A stretch of DNA of 64,000 bases from Desulforhopalus singaporensis (GTDB lineage: Bacteria > Desulfobacterota > Desulfobulbia > Desulfobulbales > Desulfocapsaceae), in the NCBI RefSeq assembly GCF_900104445.1, contig NZ_FNJI01000021.1, positions 27,400 to 91,399 of the forward strand. Direction: 5' to 3'. Positions 1-9,198 of the stretch are shown here, in pieces. Below the pieces are notes generated by a model, which saw only the letters and a program-made list of their open reading frames with translations, was not told where the DNA came from and ran no database searches. The first letter of the stretch is position 1. Each line of letters opens with the position of its first letter. Position numbers and translations under genes: made by a program.

Positions 1-2
1 AA

Positions 3-176
3 TTTCCCGACGGGCCGTATGAGTCGGCCGGCGGGCTGGTGATCCATCTTCTCGGAAGAATAGCGCAACTAGGCGATAGTGTCGAAATTGGCGATTTCAC
101 TTTTACCGTTAAAAGTGCATCGGCGCGGCGAATTAGAAAGATTTTGGTGCACCGGATGAGTGTTGATAAAGGATAA
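3..176 (+). CDS. CorC/HlyC-type transporter-associated domain protein, C-terminal fragment
   Basis: The frame is open from the window edge and ends with TAA at 174-176, giving the last 57 residues of a longer protein. The segment carries a glycine-rich 'GGLVIHLLGRI' stretch followed by 'GDSVEIGDFTFTV', which matches the C-terminal CorC_HlyC domain that follows paired CBS domains in CorC/YbeX-like proteins. The stop lies three bases before the GTG start of lnt. A corC-lnt pair is a common gene order in proteobacteria and supports the call. The CBS domains lie outside the window, so a membrane-anchored HlyC/CorC form cannot be told from a soluble YbeX form. Confidence 0.75.
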   Translation, partial: FPDGPYESAGGLVIHLLGRIAQLGDSVEIGDFTFTVKSASARRIRKILVHRMSVDKG

Positions 177-179
177 CAC

Positions 180-1757
180 GTGAGAGCTGTTGTCAATCAC
201 CCTTTTGTCCTGGCTGTCGTCAGTGGCCTGTTGCTGTTTTGCGGTTCTCCCGGAGGAGGGAATTTCTGGCCGCTGGTGTTTGTTGCACTTGTCCCTTATT
301 TTTTAGGAGTGTTGCAGGTCAGGCAACGGGTCAGGCCGTTTCTGGTCGGACTGGTGTTCGGGGTGATACACCATACTCTCCACCTCTACTGGCTGGTTGC
401 GGTTCTTGGCAAATACGGCGGCTTGCCCCTGCCCGTTGCGGTGGCTGGCCTGGCGCTTCTTGTTCTCTATATGGCGTTATATTCCGCAATCTTTGCAAGT
501 GGTGCGGCGTTTTTTTATCACCGTTATCCGATTGGTGTCACCCTGGTTGTTGTTCCTGCGCTGTGGGTGGGGATCGACTGGTTCCGTGGAATTTTTCTCA
601 CCGGTTTTCCCTGGATGGATATAGGGTACATGCTCTATAGTGTGGTGCCGATAATTCAGGTAGCCGATCTTTTCGGTCACCACGGCGTGAGTTATCTGGT
701 GGTTCTCGTCAATTGTCTCGGATTTCTGTTGCTGGGCGGGAAATACCGGGCACGGGAAGTTTTTCTGCTTACGGCCCTGGTCGCGGCCATTACCGGAGCA
801 GTACTTGTCTATGGGCAGAACCGTCTTGCCGGGATTGCACACCGGATGGCGGCCGACCAGACCCGGCGAATAAAGGTGGGGATAGTCCAGGGTAATATCG
901 ATCAGAGTCGTAAATGGTCTTCGCGGCTCAAGGAGGAGACTGTTGACAAATACCTGAGGGCCACTGTTTTGCTGAAAAAGCGTGAAAACGTGTCGTGCGT
1001 GATCTGGCCGGAAACGGCAATGCCTTTTTATCCGCAGAGCAGTCCTTTTACCGATGTGTTGCAAACTTTTGCCAGGCGCCTGGAACTCACTGTAATGACC
1101 GGTGCACCGTGGTACGAAACGATCGATTCTTCGCGGAGCAACCAGGAGTATTTTAACAGCGCCATGCTGATATTGCCCGACGGCAGGCTGGGCGGAAGAT
1201 ATTTTAAGTCCCACCTGGTACCGTTTGGCGAATATGTGCCGCTCAAGAGGCTGCTGCCGTTTCTTGCTCCCCTGGTCGAGGCGGTGGGGGATTTTTCCAG
1301 CGGAAAAATCGAAAAACCCCTGACACTTGTGGATGGAGCGAAAGCGGGGGTGCTGATCTGTTTTGAGTCGGTTTTTCCCGAGTTGAGCCGAAAATGGGTG
1401 CTGGCGGGGAGCAACGTGCTGGTGAATTTGACTAATGATGCCTGGTATGGTAAGTCGAGTGCCCCATACCATAGTCTGGCGATGTCTGTATTCAGGGCAG
1501 TCGAAACACGGCGGTCCCTTATCCGCTCGGCCAATACCGGAATCTCGGCTTTTATCACTCCGGCGGGGAGGATTAACAAGCAGTCGGAGATCTTTGTCGA
1601 CTGGTCGGCGGCAGCAGATGTGGTCCTGATGCCCACCATGACCTTTTGGACCGGGTACGGATTCTGGTTCGGTCCGGCCTGCCTTGTACTGGCGGTTCTC
1701 GGAATAGTCGTCGGGTGTACCAGACGTGTCTGGACAGAAGACCGGTTTATGCATTAA
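180..1757 (+). CDS. lnt: Apolipoprotein N-acyltransferase
   Basis: Transfers the third acyl chain to the N-terminal cysteine of lipoproteins in the inner membrane. The 525-residue length is normal for the family. An N-terminal block of about six membrane segments (to about residue 215) is followed by a periplasmic nitrilase-fold domain and a last membrane helix near 490-510. The catalytic triad is visible: Glu278 in 'VIWPETAMPF', Lys343 in 'YFKSHLVPFGEY' and Cys394 in 'VLICFES'. Translation starts at GTG, directly after the upstream CorC-like stop, so the two are probably one transcript. The tail continues toward prfB. Confidence 0.95.
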   Translation: MRAVVNHPFVLAVVSGLLLFCGSPGGGNFWPLVFVALVPYFLGVLQVRQRVRPFLVGLVFGVIHHTLHLYWLVAVLGKYGGLPLPVAVAGLALLVLYMALYSAIFASGAAFFYHRYPIGVTLVVVPALWVGIDWFRGIFLTGFPWMDIGYMLYSVVPIIQVADLFGHHGVSYLVVLVNCLGFLLLGGKYRAREVFLLTALVAAITGAVLVYGQNRLAGIAHRMAADQTRRIKVGIVQGNIDQSRKWSSRLKEETVDKYLRATVLLKKRENVSCVIWPETAMPFYPQSSPFTDVLQTFARRLELTVMTGAPWYETIDSSRSNQEYFNSAMLILPDGRLGGRYFKSHLVPFGEYVPLKRLLPFLAPLVEAVGDFSSGKIEKPLTLVDGAKAGVLICFESVFPELSRKWVLAGSNVLVNLTNDAWYGKSSAPYHSLAMSVFRAVETRRSLIRSANTGISAFITPAGRINKQSEIFVDWSAAADVVLMPTMTFWTGYGFWFGPACLVLAVLGIVVGCTRRVWTEDRFMH

Positions 1758-1843
1758 TATCCGGCGGATTGCAGGAAGAGTGCAAAACAGGCTGCAGAGC
1801 CGGTAATATAACAATTACAAATTTATTTTTCGAGGTGATTACT

Positions 1844-2957
1844 ATGTCTATTGAAACAGGTGCAGCGGTATCGAAACAGAAATTAAGCGATCTGAAAGCG
1901 CGTTTGCTCGCTTTAAAGGAGCATCTTTGACTTAGCCAGCAAAAAAGAGCGGTTGGAGCAGCTGGAACGCCAGACACTTGCCCCGGATTTCTGGAATGAT
2001 GCGGACCAGGCCAGGGTCGTACAAAAAGAACTGGGCCAGATCCAGGACCAGATAAACGACTGGGAAGGCAGGTGGAAGGAGGTTGAGGATACCGAACTGT
2101 TCCTGGAAATGGTGATAGAGGAAAAGGATCCTGATCTTGAGCTTGAGATTGCTGAAAAAATAGTCGTTCTCAGTGAGGATCTGGCGATGGCCGAACTGGA
2201 GTGCATGTTCAACGGCGAACATGACAAATCCAATGCGATCGTCGCAATCCATGCGGGGGCAGGGGGGACCGAGGCCCAGGACTGGACCGAGATGTTGTTG
2301 CGGATGTATCTTCGCTGGGCGGAAGCCAGAGGATTTAAAACGAATATTCTCGACTACCTGGCCGGAGACGAGGCGGGGGTCAAAAGCGTGACCGTCATGT
2401 TCTCCGGACGGTTTGCCTACGGATACCTCCGCTCCGAACTGGGGATTCACAGGCTGGTACGGATATCACCCTTTGACGCCAGCGGACGGAGGCATACCTC
2501 GTTTGCCTCGGTAATGGTGATGCCTGAACTTGACGACTCGATCAAGGTGGATATCGATGAAAAAGATCTCCGGGTCGATACCTATCGTTCCAGCGGCGCC
2601 GGAGGACAGCACGTCAATAAAACCGATTCGGCCATCCGCATCACCCATCTGCCCACCGGCATAGTGGTACAGTGCCAGAACGAACGGAGCCAGCACCGCA
2701 ACAAGGACACGGCGATGAAGATGCTTGCCGCCCAGCTCTATGAACTGGAAAAACAGAAGAAAGCCGAGGAGCAGGAGGGGTTGTCCGGAGACAAGAAAGG
2801 CATCTCCTGGGGGAGCCAGATTCGTTCCTACGTGATGCAGCCGTACCGGATGGTCAAGGATCACCGGACCGATCACGAGACCGGCAATGTCGATGCGGTA
2901 ATGGACGGGAATCTGGACCCTTTTATCAAGGCTTACCTGTTGCTCGGAAAAAACTAG
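1844..2957 (+). CDS. prfB: Peptide chain release factor 2 (programmed +1 frameshift)
   Basis: RF2 recognises UGA and UAA stop codons and releases the nascent chain. The gene is split over two frames. Codons 1-28 (1844-1927) end at an in-frame UGA (1928-1930), and the protein resumes one base later at GAC (1929-1931), giving about 370 residues. The codon-recognition tripeptide SPF lies near residue 208 and the catalytic GGQ near 253, almost the same positions as in E. coli RF2. The product therefore reads the very UGA that controls it. The start ATG at 1844 follows an AGGTG-type ribosome site. It sits about 85 bases after lnt and may be cotranscribed. Confidence 0.95.
1914..1931 (+). promoter_or_regulatory. 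prfB autoregulatory frameshift site
   Basis: The site holds an internal Shine-Dalgarno-like AAAGGAG, a three-base gap (CAT reading frame), the slippery CTT codon, UGA, and C as the base after the stop (CTTTGAC). This is the classical RF2 recoding signal. When RF2 is scarce the ribosome pauses at UGA and slips +1. Confidence 0.95.
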
Positions 2958-2980
2958 TCGCTGCCGGAAAATATTGTGGG

Positions 2981-3223
2981 TCAGGGCGAAGACCGGCGCA
3001 ACTGCCGGTCCGGCTGTTGTTCTTTCGGCGGTCTGTTCCCGTCTGACTGCAGCAGCTGCATCCTGGAGCTGCAGCTGCTGCACATCTGGCCCCCGCTCTC
3101 ATGGCACATCCCGGTGAGTCCATGGTTGGTCCGGTTCTGCTTTTTCTTGCAGAAATTGATAAGCAGCGCCGTCGCGGCCAGGAACAAAAACGAGATTGCA
3201 AAGGTCAATAAAAAAATCATCAT
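2981..3223 (-). CDS. nqrM: NqrM-like Na+-NQR maturation protein
   Basis: A small 80-residue protein directly downstream of nqrF on the same strand. It has one N-terminal membrane helix (about residues 3-22) followed by a basic stretch and four cysteines (Cys25, 40, 48 and 51, the last two as CSSC). NqrM (DUF539) has this size, topology, cysteine content and gene position, and is needed to insert iron into the NqrD/NqrE site. The similarity is in architecture more than in a recognisable signature. Two adjacent ATG codons can serve as start, neither with a strong ribosome site. The C-terminal half overlaps a strong inverted repeat (3049-3081). Confidence 0.6.
   Translation of the reverse strand: MMIFLLTFAISFLFLAATALLINFCKKKQNRTNHGLTGMCHESGGQMCSSCSSRMQLLQSDGNRPPKEQQPDRQLRRSSP
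3049..3081. repeat. 11-bp inverted repeat inside nqrM-like gene
   Basis: GCAGCAGCTGC (3049-3059) and its exact complement GCAGCTGCTGC (3071-3081) flank an 11-base spacer. It could fold in the nqr transcript. No T-run follows on either strand, so it does not look like a standard terminator. Confidence 0.6.
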
Positions 3224-3311
3224 ACCGGTAGTATAATCATGGTTCCGGTCAAACCCAACCGGTCATGGAAAATAAGGGGAGCTCCATATTTATCTGTTTT
3301 TTCCTGGTTGT

Positions 3312-4538
3312 TCAGCCGCCGAAATCGTCATAATGGATATTTTCCTGTTCCACCCCGAGGTTCTCCAGCATGTCAAAGACCGACTGGTTCATCATCGGCG
3401 GGCCGCAGAGATAGTAGTTCACATCCTCCGGAGCGGGATGATCGTTAAGGTATTCGTTTAATAATACCATGTGGATATAGCCGGTGTGGCCGTTCCATTT
3501 GTCTTCCGGCTGGGGGTCGGACAGGGCGAGGTGAAAAGAAAAGTTTTCGTGTTGCTTTTCCAGTTGGTAAAATTCTTCCAGATAAAAGCATTCTTTCAGG
3601 CTTCGCCCCCCGTACCAGTAGGAGACTTTACGGGTGGTCTTCTGCGCTTTAAAGAGATCGAAGACATGGCTGCGAAGGGGCGCCATTCCGGCTCCCCCGC
3701 CGACGAGAATGACCTCCGAATCACTGTCGTCCATGAAGAACTCACCGAACGGCCCGGTTATGGTAACGTCATCTCCCGGCTGCAGATTGAAAATGTAGGA
3801 TGAAACCTGGCCGGGCGGAAAATCCGGGCGTTTCGGCGGGGGACTGGCGATTCTGACGTTGAGCTTGATGACACCTTTTTCTCCGGGGTAGTTGGCCATC
3901 GAATAGGCCCTGGTGACTGGGGTGTGCACGTGGGATTTATATTGGAACATCTTGAACTTGGTCCAGTCGGCAAGAAACCGGTCGTCGATCTCGAAATTCT
4001 GGTAGTCGATGGTGTGCGGCGGGACCTCAATCTGGATATATCCTCCGGCCCGGAAATCGACATCTTCTCCTTCCGGGATCTTGATGACCAGCTCCTTGAT
4101 GAAAGTGGCCACATTTTTGTTTGAAACTACCTTGCAGTGCCATTTCTTGGCATCCATCATCTCCTTGGGAACCACAATCTTCATGTCACGCTTTACCGCC
4201 ACCTGGCAGGAGAGTCGCATCCCCCTTTTTGCGTCCCGGTTGTTGATCTTTGATCTTTCCGTGGGCAGGATGGAGCCGCCGCCTTCCAGGACGACGCAGC
4301 GGCACTGGCCGCAGCTGCCGCCGCCACCGCAGGCGGAAGAGAGGATAATCCCTTCGTCGGCCAGCGTGGTGAGCAGTTTGCCGCCCGGTTTGGTGGCAAA
4401 CTGCTTGTCGTCGTTTATCTCTATGGATATTTCCCCGCTGGGAAGCAGGGTCTTCTTGGCCACGACGATGAGGGTGACCAGGATGAGCTGAATAGCTAAA
4501 AAGCAGAGAACGCCATAATATATTTCAGTCATTGCCAA
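3312..4538 (-). CDS. nqrF: Na+-translocating NADH:quinone oxidoreductase subunit F
   Basis: NADH-oxidising entry subunit of Na+-NQR, which couples quinone reduction to sodium export across the inner membrane. Residues 1-27 form the single membrane anchor. A [2Fe-2S] ferredoxin domain follows with Cys70, Cys76, Cys79 and Cys111 ('[11 protein letters not shown]'). The rest is a ferredoxin-reductase module with the FAD-binding '[11 protein letters not shown]', the nucleotide-binding '[14 protein letters not shown]' and the terminal NADH motif 'YYLCGPPMM'. At 408 residues it is full length. It is the last of the six structural genes and is followed by the nqrM-like gene. Confidence 0.96.
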   Translation of the reverse strand: MAMTEIYYGVLCFLAIQLILVTLIVVAKKTLLPSGEISIEINDDKQFATKPGGKLLTTLADEGIILSSACGGGGSCGQCRCVVLEGGGSILPTERSKINNRDAKRGMRLSCQVAVKRDMKIVVPKEMMDAKKWHCKVVSNKNVATFIKELVIKIPEGEDVDFRAGGYIQIEVPPHTIDYQNFEIDDRFLADWTKFKMFQYKSHVHTPVTRAYSMANYPGEKGVIKLNVRIASPPPKRPDFPPGQVSSYIFNLQPGDDVTITGPFGEFFMDDSDSEVILVGGGAGMAPLRSHVFDLFKAQKTTRKVSYWYGGRSLKECFYLEEFYQLEKQHENFSFHLALSDPQPEDKWNGHTGYIHMVLLNEYLNDHPAPEDVNYYLCGPPMMNQSVFDMLENLGVEQENIHYDDFGG

Positions 4539-4592
4539 AATCCTTTGAATGCGGCCTGTTCATTGCAGTTTTATCTTGCAGTTGCCAGGTGG

Positions 4593-5201
4593 CTATATCT
4601 CCATGCCGGCAAGTCCCATGAAAGCGATAGCCATCAATCCGGCCGTGATGAAGGTGAGCCCAAGTCCCCGCAGGCCGGCGGGGGCGTCGGCGTATTCCAG
4701 CCTCTCCCTTATGCCGCCGAGGCACACCACAGCCAGAAAGAAACCGGCTCCGGACCCGACTCCGTACGCCATCGACTCGCCGAAGGTGTAATCCCTTTCC
4801 ACCATAAACAGCGTGCCGCCGAGAATTGCGCAGTTGACGGTAAGCAGCGGAAGAAATATTCCCAGGGTGTTATAGAGCGCGGGAATGAAGCGGTCGAGCA
4901 CCATCTCCAGAATCTGCACCACTGCGGCGATAATCGCTATGTAGGTGAGAAGTCCCAGGAAAGTGAGGTCGATGTCGGGCTGTCCCGCCCATGCCAGGGC
5001 TCCCGGCTTGAGAAGATGGTTGAGGATCAGGTTGTTTATGGGAACGGTAATCGCCTGGATGAACAGGACGGCGGCACCAAGCCCCATGGCCGTTTTCACC
5101 TGTTTGGAGATTGCCAGGAAAGTGCACATGCCAAGAAAGAAGCTGAGCGGCAGGTTCTCAAGAAAAATTGAGCGGATTATTATATCCAGATAGTGTGCCA
5201 T
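4593..5201 (-). CDS. nqrE: Na+-translocating NADH:quinone oxidoreductase subunit E
   Basis: Polytopic membrane subunit of 202 residues with six predicted helices. Together with NqrD it binds the intramembrane iron centre. The expected ligands are present: Cys26 in '[10 protein letters not shown]' and Cys123 in '[11 protein letters not shown]'. The start codon overlaps the nqrD stop by one base (TAATG), a sign of translational coupling. A gap of 54 bases separates it from nqrF. Confidence 0.96.
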   Translation of the reverse strand: MAHYLDIIIRSIFLENLPLSFFLGMCTFLAISKQVKTAMGLGAAVLFIQAITVPINNLILNHLLKPGALAWAGQPDIDLTFLGLLTYIAIIAAVVQILEMVLDRFIPALYNTLGIFLPLLTVNCAILGGTLFMVERDYTFGESMAYGVGSGAGFFLAVVCLGGIRERLEYADAPAGLRGLGLTFITAGLMAIAFMGLAGMEI

Positions 5202-5824
5202 TAATTTTCCTCCTGCTGGCTCGGGTCGATGGTTCTCAGCAGCCAGATCAAAAGAGCGATGAGAAAAAAAGCGCTTGCCGGCAGCACCAGAAAGCTGTTG
5301 CGCAGGTACCAGCCGCCGTTGGTGGTCAACTGCAGAACCTCATAGCCGAAAAGTGAGCCGGAGCCCAGCAGTTCTCGTATGAACGCAACTGACATCAGGA
5401 TGAAGCCGTACCCCATGCCGTTGCCGATGCCGTCTATGAAACTGGGTACCGGGGGATTTGACATGGCAAAACCCTCGGCGCGTCCCATCACTATACAGTT
5501 GGTGATGATCAGGCCGACATAGATGGAGAGTTGTTTCGAGAGGTCGAAAAGAAAGGCTTTGAGCAGCTGGTCCACAATGATGACCAGCGTTGCAATCACC
5601 GTTATCTGTATCCCTATCCTCACCGAGTTCGGGATCTGGTAACGGACAATGCTGATGGTGAGGCTGGAGAACGAGACCACGAAGGTTACGCAGATCGACA
5701 TAACCAGAGCGGTGTTCATCTGGCCGGTCACGGCCAGGGCGGAGCAGATGCCCAAGACCAGCAGGGCTATGGGATTACGTTTGAATATCGAACGTGACAG
5801 CAGCTCGGTCTTTGTTTCAGCCAT
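5201..5824 (-). CDS. nqrD: Na+-translocating NADH:quinone oxidoreductase subunit D
   Basis: Membrane subunit of 207 residues, paralogous to NqrE with inverted topology. The iron-ligand cysteines are visible as Cys27 ('LGICSALAV') and Cys110 ('[10 protein letters not shown]'). The chosen ATG at 5824 gives the family's usual N-terminus ('[18 protein letters not shown]'). An in-frame upstream codon would add an implausible 19-residue leader inside nqrC. The start overlaps the end of nqrC by eight bases. Confidence 0.96.
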   Translation of the reverse strand: MAETKTELLSRSIFKRNPIALLVLGICSALAVTGQMNTALVMSICVTFVVSFSSLTISIVRYQIPNSVRIGIQITVIATLVIIVDQLLKAFLFDLSKQLSIYVGLIITNCIVMGRAEGFAMSNPPVPSFIDGIGNGMGYGFILMSVAFIRELLGSGSLFGYEVLQLTTNGGWYLRNSFLVLPASAFFLIALLIWLLRTIDPSQQEEN

Positions 5825-6605
5825 TGGTCGATTCCTTTTTGGACATGTTCTCGATAAAGGGTTTGAAGCCGTGATCGCCAAACCAGAATTTCATCAGTTT
5901 TTCAACTCCCTTGGTGGTTAGCGTGGCCCCGGACAGCCCGTCGATCATGTAGCTTGCGGCCTCGCCTGTTGCTGCCGCTTTTCCCTTGGCAAATGAGAGC
6001 TTGACTGTTTCGGACTGGTCATAGATCTTCTTGTCGACCCACCCCTGCTGCCACCGTCTGTTTTCGATCTCACCGCCCAGTCCCGGGGTTTCCCCATGTT
6101 CGTAGAATGAGACCCCGCGAATTGTCGACATGTCGCCTGCCAGTGACACGTATGCGTACATGGTCGACCACAACCCCTTGCCTCTGACAGGTAAAACGAC
6201 CTGTTTGACCTGTCCGCCGTCCATGACCAGGTAGACCAAGGAGTATTTCTCAATCCTGTGGAGCTTGGCGATATCCTCATCGCCGGGTATGGTACGCCCA
6301 AGATCCTTGGTCAAGGCGGATTTTACCTGATTGAAATCGCCTCCTCCATCGATTGAGCCGTCCTCGACGAATTGGCCGCTTTCAAGGTCGACCACCCGGG
6401 TTTTAATGGGGGCGAACATCTCCTCTATGGTCTTGCTGTCGTCATAGAGTCCTGCCGCGTAAAGGATGTGCTTTTTCCTGTCGAGAAGTTTGTTAGCCTC
6501 CTGCATCGGCCGCAGGCCGACCGCGGCGCCGGCGACCAGGGCGGAGCAGACGAATGCCAGAACAAGAACGGAATAAAAAGGTTTGGCGGGGTTTTCATCA
6601 GCCAT
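5817..6605 (-). CDS. nqrC: Na+-translocating NADH:quinone oxidoreductase subunit C
   Basis: Periplasmically exposed flavoprotein subunit of 262 residues, anchored by one helix (about residues 10-32). The SGAT motif at 225-228 ('[10 protein letters not shown]') carries the threonine to which ApbE attaches FMN by a phosphoester bond. The gene overlaps nqrB upstream and nqrD downstream by eight bases each. Confidence 0.96.
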   Translation of the reverse strand: MADENPAKPFYSVLVLAFVCSALVAGAAVGLRPMQEANKLLDRKKHILYAAGLYDDSKTIEEMFAPIKTRVVDLESGQFVEDGSIDGGGDFNQVKSALTKDLGRTIPGDEDIAKLHRIEKYSLVYLVMDGGQVKQVVLPVRGKGLWSTMYAYVSLAGDMSTIRGVSFYEHGETPGLGGEIENRRWQQGWVDKKIYDQSETVKLSFAKGKAAATGEAASYMIDGLSGATLTTKGVEKLMKFWFGDHGFKPFIENMSKKESTNG

Positions 6606-7806
6606 TGCGTAATATCCTTCTCTTTATGTTGGCCTGGATAACAAAAAAATCAAACAGCGGGGCGAAGATATTGCCAAGCAGGATTGCCAGCATGATCCCT
6701 TCGGGATATGCTGGATTGGCAACCCGTATCATGATGGCGAGGACTCCCACCAGAATTCCGTAAATCCATTGCCCCATCGCGGTGTGGGCCGCGGAAACCG
6801 GGTCGGTCGCCATGAACACCAGACCGAAAGCGAAGCCGCCGTATACCAGGTGGTGGTGGGGAGGTATCGCCCACAGTGGGTTCGCGTCATTTGTCGAAAA
6901 GTAGAAAAAGCAGCTGCACAGTATTGCACCGAGAAGGCCCGCGGCGATTACCCGCCACGGGGCGATTCGGGTGACCAGGAGAACGGCAGCACCGAAGAGG
7001 CAGGCCAGGGTCGAGGTTTCTCCCATGGAGCCCGGTATGGTACCGAGAAAACTCTGAACCCACGAAAACGACAAGGTGTCAAGCGGTTGTCCCGGAGCCG
7101 CTGCGGCGATCTGGCCCAGGGGGGTGGCGCTGGATACGCCGTCCACCGCGTTCCACACGGTATCGCCGGTCATCTGCGCCGGATAGGCGAAGTAGAGAAA
7201 AGCCCGCGAGGCGAGCGCCGGGTTCATGAAGTTGCGGCCCACTCCGCCAAACACCTCCTTGGCGAAGACCAGGCCGAAGCTGATGCCGACCGCCACCTGC
7301 CACAGCGGTATGTCCGGTGGCAGACTGAGGGAGAAGAGCAGGCCGGTTACCAGAAACGCTTCCGAAAATTCATGTCCCCTTACCAGGTTAAACACCCCTT
7401 CCCAAAAGGAGCCGACCACCATGGTTACCACATAGATAGGCAGAAAATAGAGAGCGCCGTAAGTCAGGTTCGAGAGAACACTGTGCGGGTCGCAGCCCAC
7501 CGCTGTCATTATCGACCCTCTCCAGCCGCCGGGAACACCTGTGCCAAGCTCGGCGATGAGCTGATTGGCCTGGTAGCCGGTGTTCCAGAGAGCCATGAAG
7601 GTGCAGGGGATGAGGGCAATGAGCACGGTGGTCATTATCCTCTTGAGGTCGATGGAGTCCCTGATATGGGGAGCCTGCTTGGTGGTTTGGTTGGAGCCGA
7701 AGAGAAAAGAGTCGAACGCCTCGTAAAGAGGATACAATTTCTCAAGCGGTTGCCCTTTTTCGAAAAATTTTCCCGCATTTTCTATAAATCTGCTTAAAAA
7801 TTTCAT
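6598..7806 (-). CDS. nqrB: Na+-translocating NADH:quinone oxidoreductase subunit B
   Basis: Largest membrane subunit (402 residues, about ten helices). It holds a covalent FMN, riboflavin and the main sodium path. The flavinylation motif appears as 'DGVSSATPL', with Thr228 in the expected place; here the usual SGAT reads SSAT, which still fits the relaxed ApbE target pattern. The start is an ATG 44 bases after nqrA, and the 3' end overlaps nqrC by eight bases. Confidence 0.96.
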   Translation of the reverse strand: MKFLSRFIENAGKFFEKGQPLEKLYPLYEAFDSFLFGSNQTTKQAPHIRDSIDLKRIMTTVLIALIPCTFMALWNTGYQANQLIAELGTGVPGGWRGSIMTAVGCDPHSVLSNLTYGALYFLPIYVVTMVVGSFWEGVFNLVRGHEFSEAFLVTGLLFSLSLPPDIPLWQVAVGISFGLVFAKEVFGGVGRNFMNPALASRAFLYFAYPAQMTGDTVWNAVDGVSSATPLGQIAAAAPGQPLDTLSFSWVQSFLGTIPGSMGETSTLACLFGAAVLLVTRIAPWRVIAAGLLGAILCSCFFYFSTNDANPLWAIPPHHHLVYGGFAFGLVFMATDPVSAAHTAMGQWIYGILVGVLAIMIRVANPAYPEGIMLAILLGNIFAPLFDFFVIQANIKRRILRNG

Positions 7807-7850
7807 CGGTATTTCGTCACCCAGGAATATGTTTTAGCAAGCATTTTACC

Positions 7851-9197
7851 TCAGTCTCCTCTCTCGATGGCGTTCAGCACGGTACGCAGATCTGGACCGA
7901 ATTCATTTTTCCCGGGGCAGACATAGCCGCAGAGGCTCAGGTCTTCCTCGATCAGTTCCAGGCAGCCGAGCGCCTTGGACTTTTCGGTGTCACAGACCGC
8001 AATGGCCTTGAGCAGGAAGGTTGTGAGAATATCAAGCGGCATGACCTCCTCATAGGTGCCCAGTGGATAGATTGCCCTCCTGCCGCCCCAGAGGGCAGTG
8101 TTCATGGGAAGCGAGAGATTCTTGGTATAGGCCGAGGCAAACACCGGGCGTATGGAAAATCTCTTTTTCCCCGGCAGCAGCCAGTTGAAAAAGGACCTGC
8201 CGGAAGAATCTTCGATGACCGATACCTGATCGTGGAAGCGACCGAGAAAGTTCCGGTCGGGAACGGACTCCCGCCCGCTGAGAACTGATCCTGAAATGAT
8301 CCGCAGCCCCTCAAGGGAAAGCTCCCTCCGCAAGAGCTCACCCAAAGATGCGCCGATTCTGGTTTTGACAAGCGACGGGTTGAGCGCTCCGCCGCCGCCG
8401 ATACCGACTATTCTCTCAGTCATCAGTTCACCGGTGGCAAACAGGTGGCCGATGCAGATGACATCCTGGTACCCTATGTGCCACGCCGTCTTGGTTTCAC
8501 TCACCGGGTCGATGAAGTGAATATGGGTTGACGGCAACCCGCAAGGGTGCGGTCCCTGGAAGGACCAGTAGTCGATCCCGTCCACTTGTTCATGGGGCGC
8601 CAGGTCCTTGTTGCCGGTGCAGTAATGAATGGGGCAGTTCACCAGTTTTCTTAGAACCCGCAGTCCTGTTTGGTAGTAGTCGGGGTATTGGTTGATAATA
8701 ACCGACGGATCGGGTGCCAGAGGAGAGGAGTTTATCGCCGTGATGAAAAGGGAGTTCGGATTTTTCCCAGTGGCAGGAACCTTGCCGTAGGGTCTGGTGC
8801 GAATGGTCGTCCACAGTCCGGAACGGATGAGTATCTGCCGCACGGTTGTCTCATCGAGTTGCCACGGCGCCTCGACCGGTTCGTAGAACGAGACGGACTC
8901 TGCTCCGTCCAGACGGATGACGATCGACTCGAATTTGCGTTTTTCCCCTCTGTTTATGGCAGTGACATAGCCACAACCGGGAGCGGTAAAAACAACACCT
9001 TCATTCTTCTTGTCGGTGAAGATCTCCTGCCCGGATCGGACCCTTTCCCCCTCCCTGACGAGCATGGTGGGTTTCATGCCGATATAGTCCTCACCCAAAA
9101 GGGCGACATGGGCGATCTTGTTGCCTTCTCGTATTTCCCCGGAAGGAGCTCCGGAAATGGGGATGTTTAATCCCTTCTTGAGCTGTATAGTTTTCAT
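7851..9197 (-). CDS. nqrA: Na+-translocating NADH:quinone oxidoreductase subunit A
   Basis: Cytoplasmic subunit of 448 residues, implicated in quinone interaction. The N-terminus 'MKTIQLKKGLNIPISG' is typical for NqrA and fixes the start at 9197, although the frame stays open upstream into apbE. Two bases separate the apbE stop and this start (TGA-C-ATG), so translation is probably coupled. The C-terminal part contains the cysteine-bearing 'LSLCGYVCPGK' seen in the family. Confidence 0.95.
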   Translation of the reverse strand: MKTIQLKKGLNIPISGAPSGEIREGNKIAHVALLGEDYIGMKPTMLVREGERVRSGQEIFTDKKNEGVVFTAPGCGYVTAINRGEKRKFESIVIRLDGAESVSFYEPVEAPWQLDETTVRQILIRSGLWTTIRTRPYGKVPATGKNPNSLFITAINSSPLAPDPSVIINQYPDYYQTGLRVLRKLVNCPIHYCTGNKDLAPHEQVDGIDYWSFQGPHPCGLPSTHIHFIDPVSETKTAWHIGYQDVICIGHLFATGELMTERIVGIGGGGALNPSLVKTRIGASLGELLRRELSLEGLRIISGSVLSGRESVPDRNFLGRFHDQVSVIEDSSGRSFFNWLLPGKKRFSIRPVFASAYTKNLSLPMNTALWGGRRAIYPLGTYEEVMPLDILTTFLLKAIAVCDTEKSKALGCLELIEEDLSLCGYVCPGKNEFGPDLRTVLNAIERGD

Positions 9198-9198
9198 G

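Noticed and set aside
477..1814. A 445-codon minus-strand frame
   Set aside because: Antisense to lnt, with low-complexity His/Gln/Arg-rich translation typical of a shadow frame.
1926..1931. prfB as a frameshifted pseudogene
   Set aside because: The break is the known programmed +1 site with an internal Shine-Dalgarno sequence and CTTTGAC.
6769..7797. A 342-codon plus-strand frame
   Set aside because: Antisense to nqrB; translation is rich in Gly/Arg/His without motifs.
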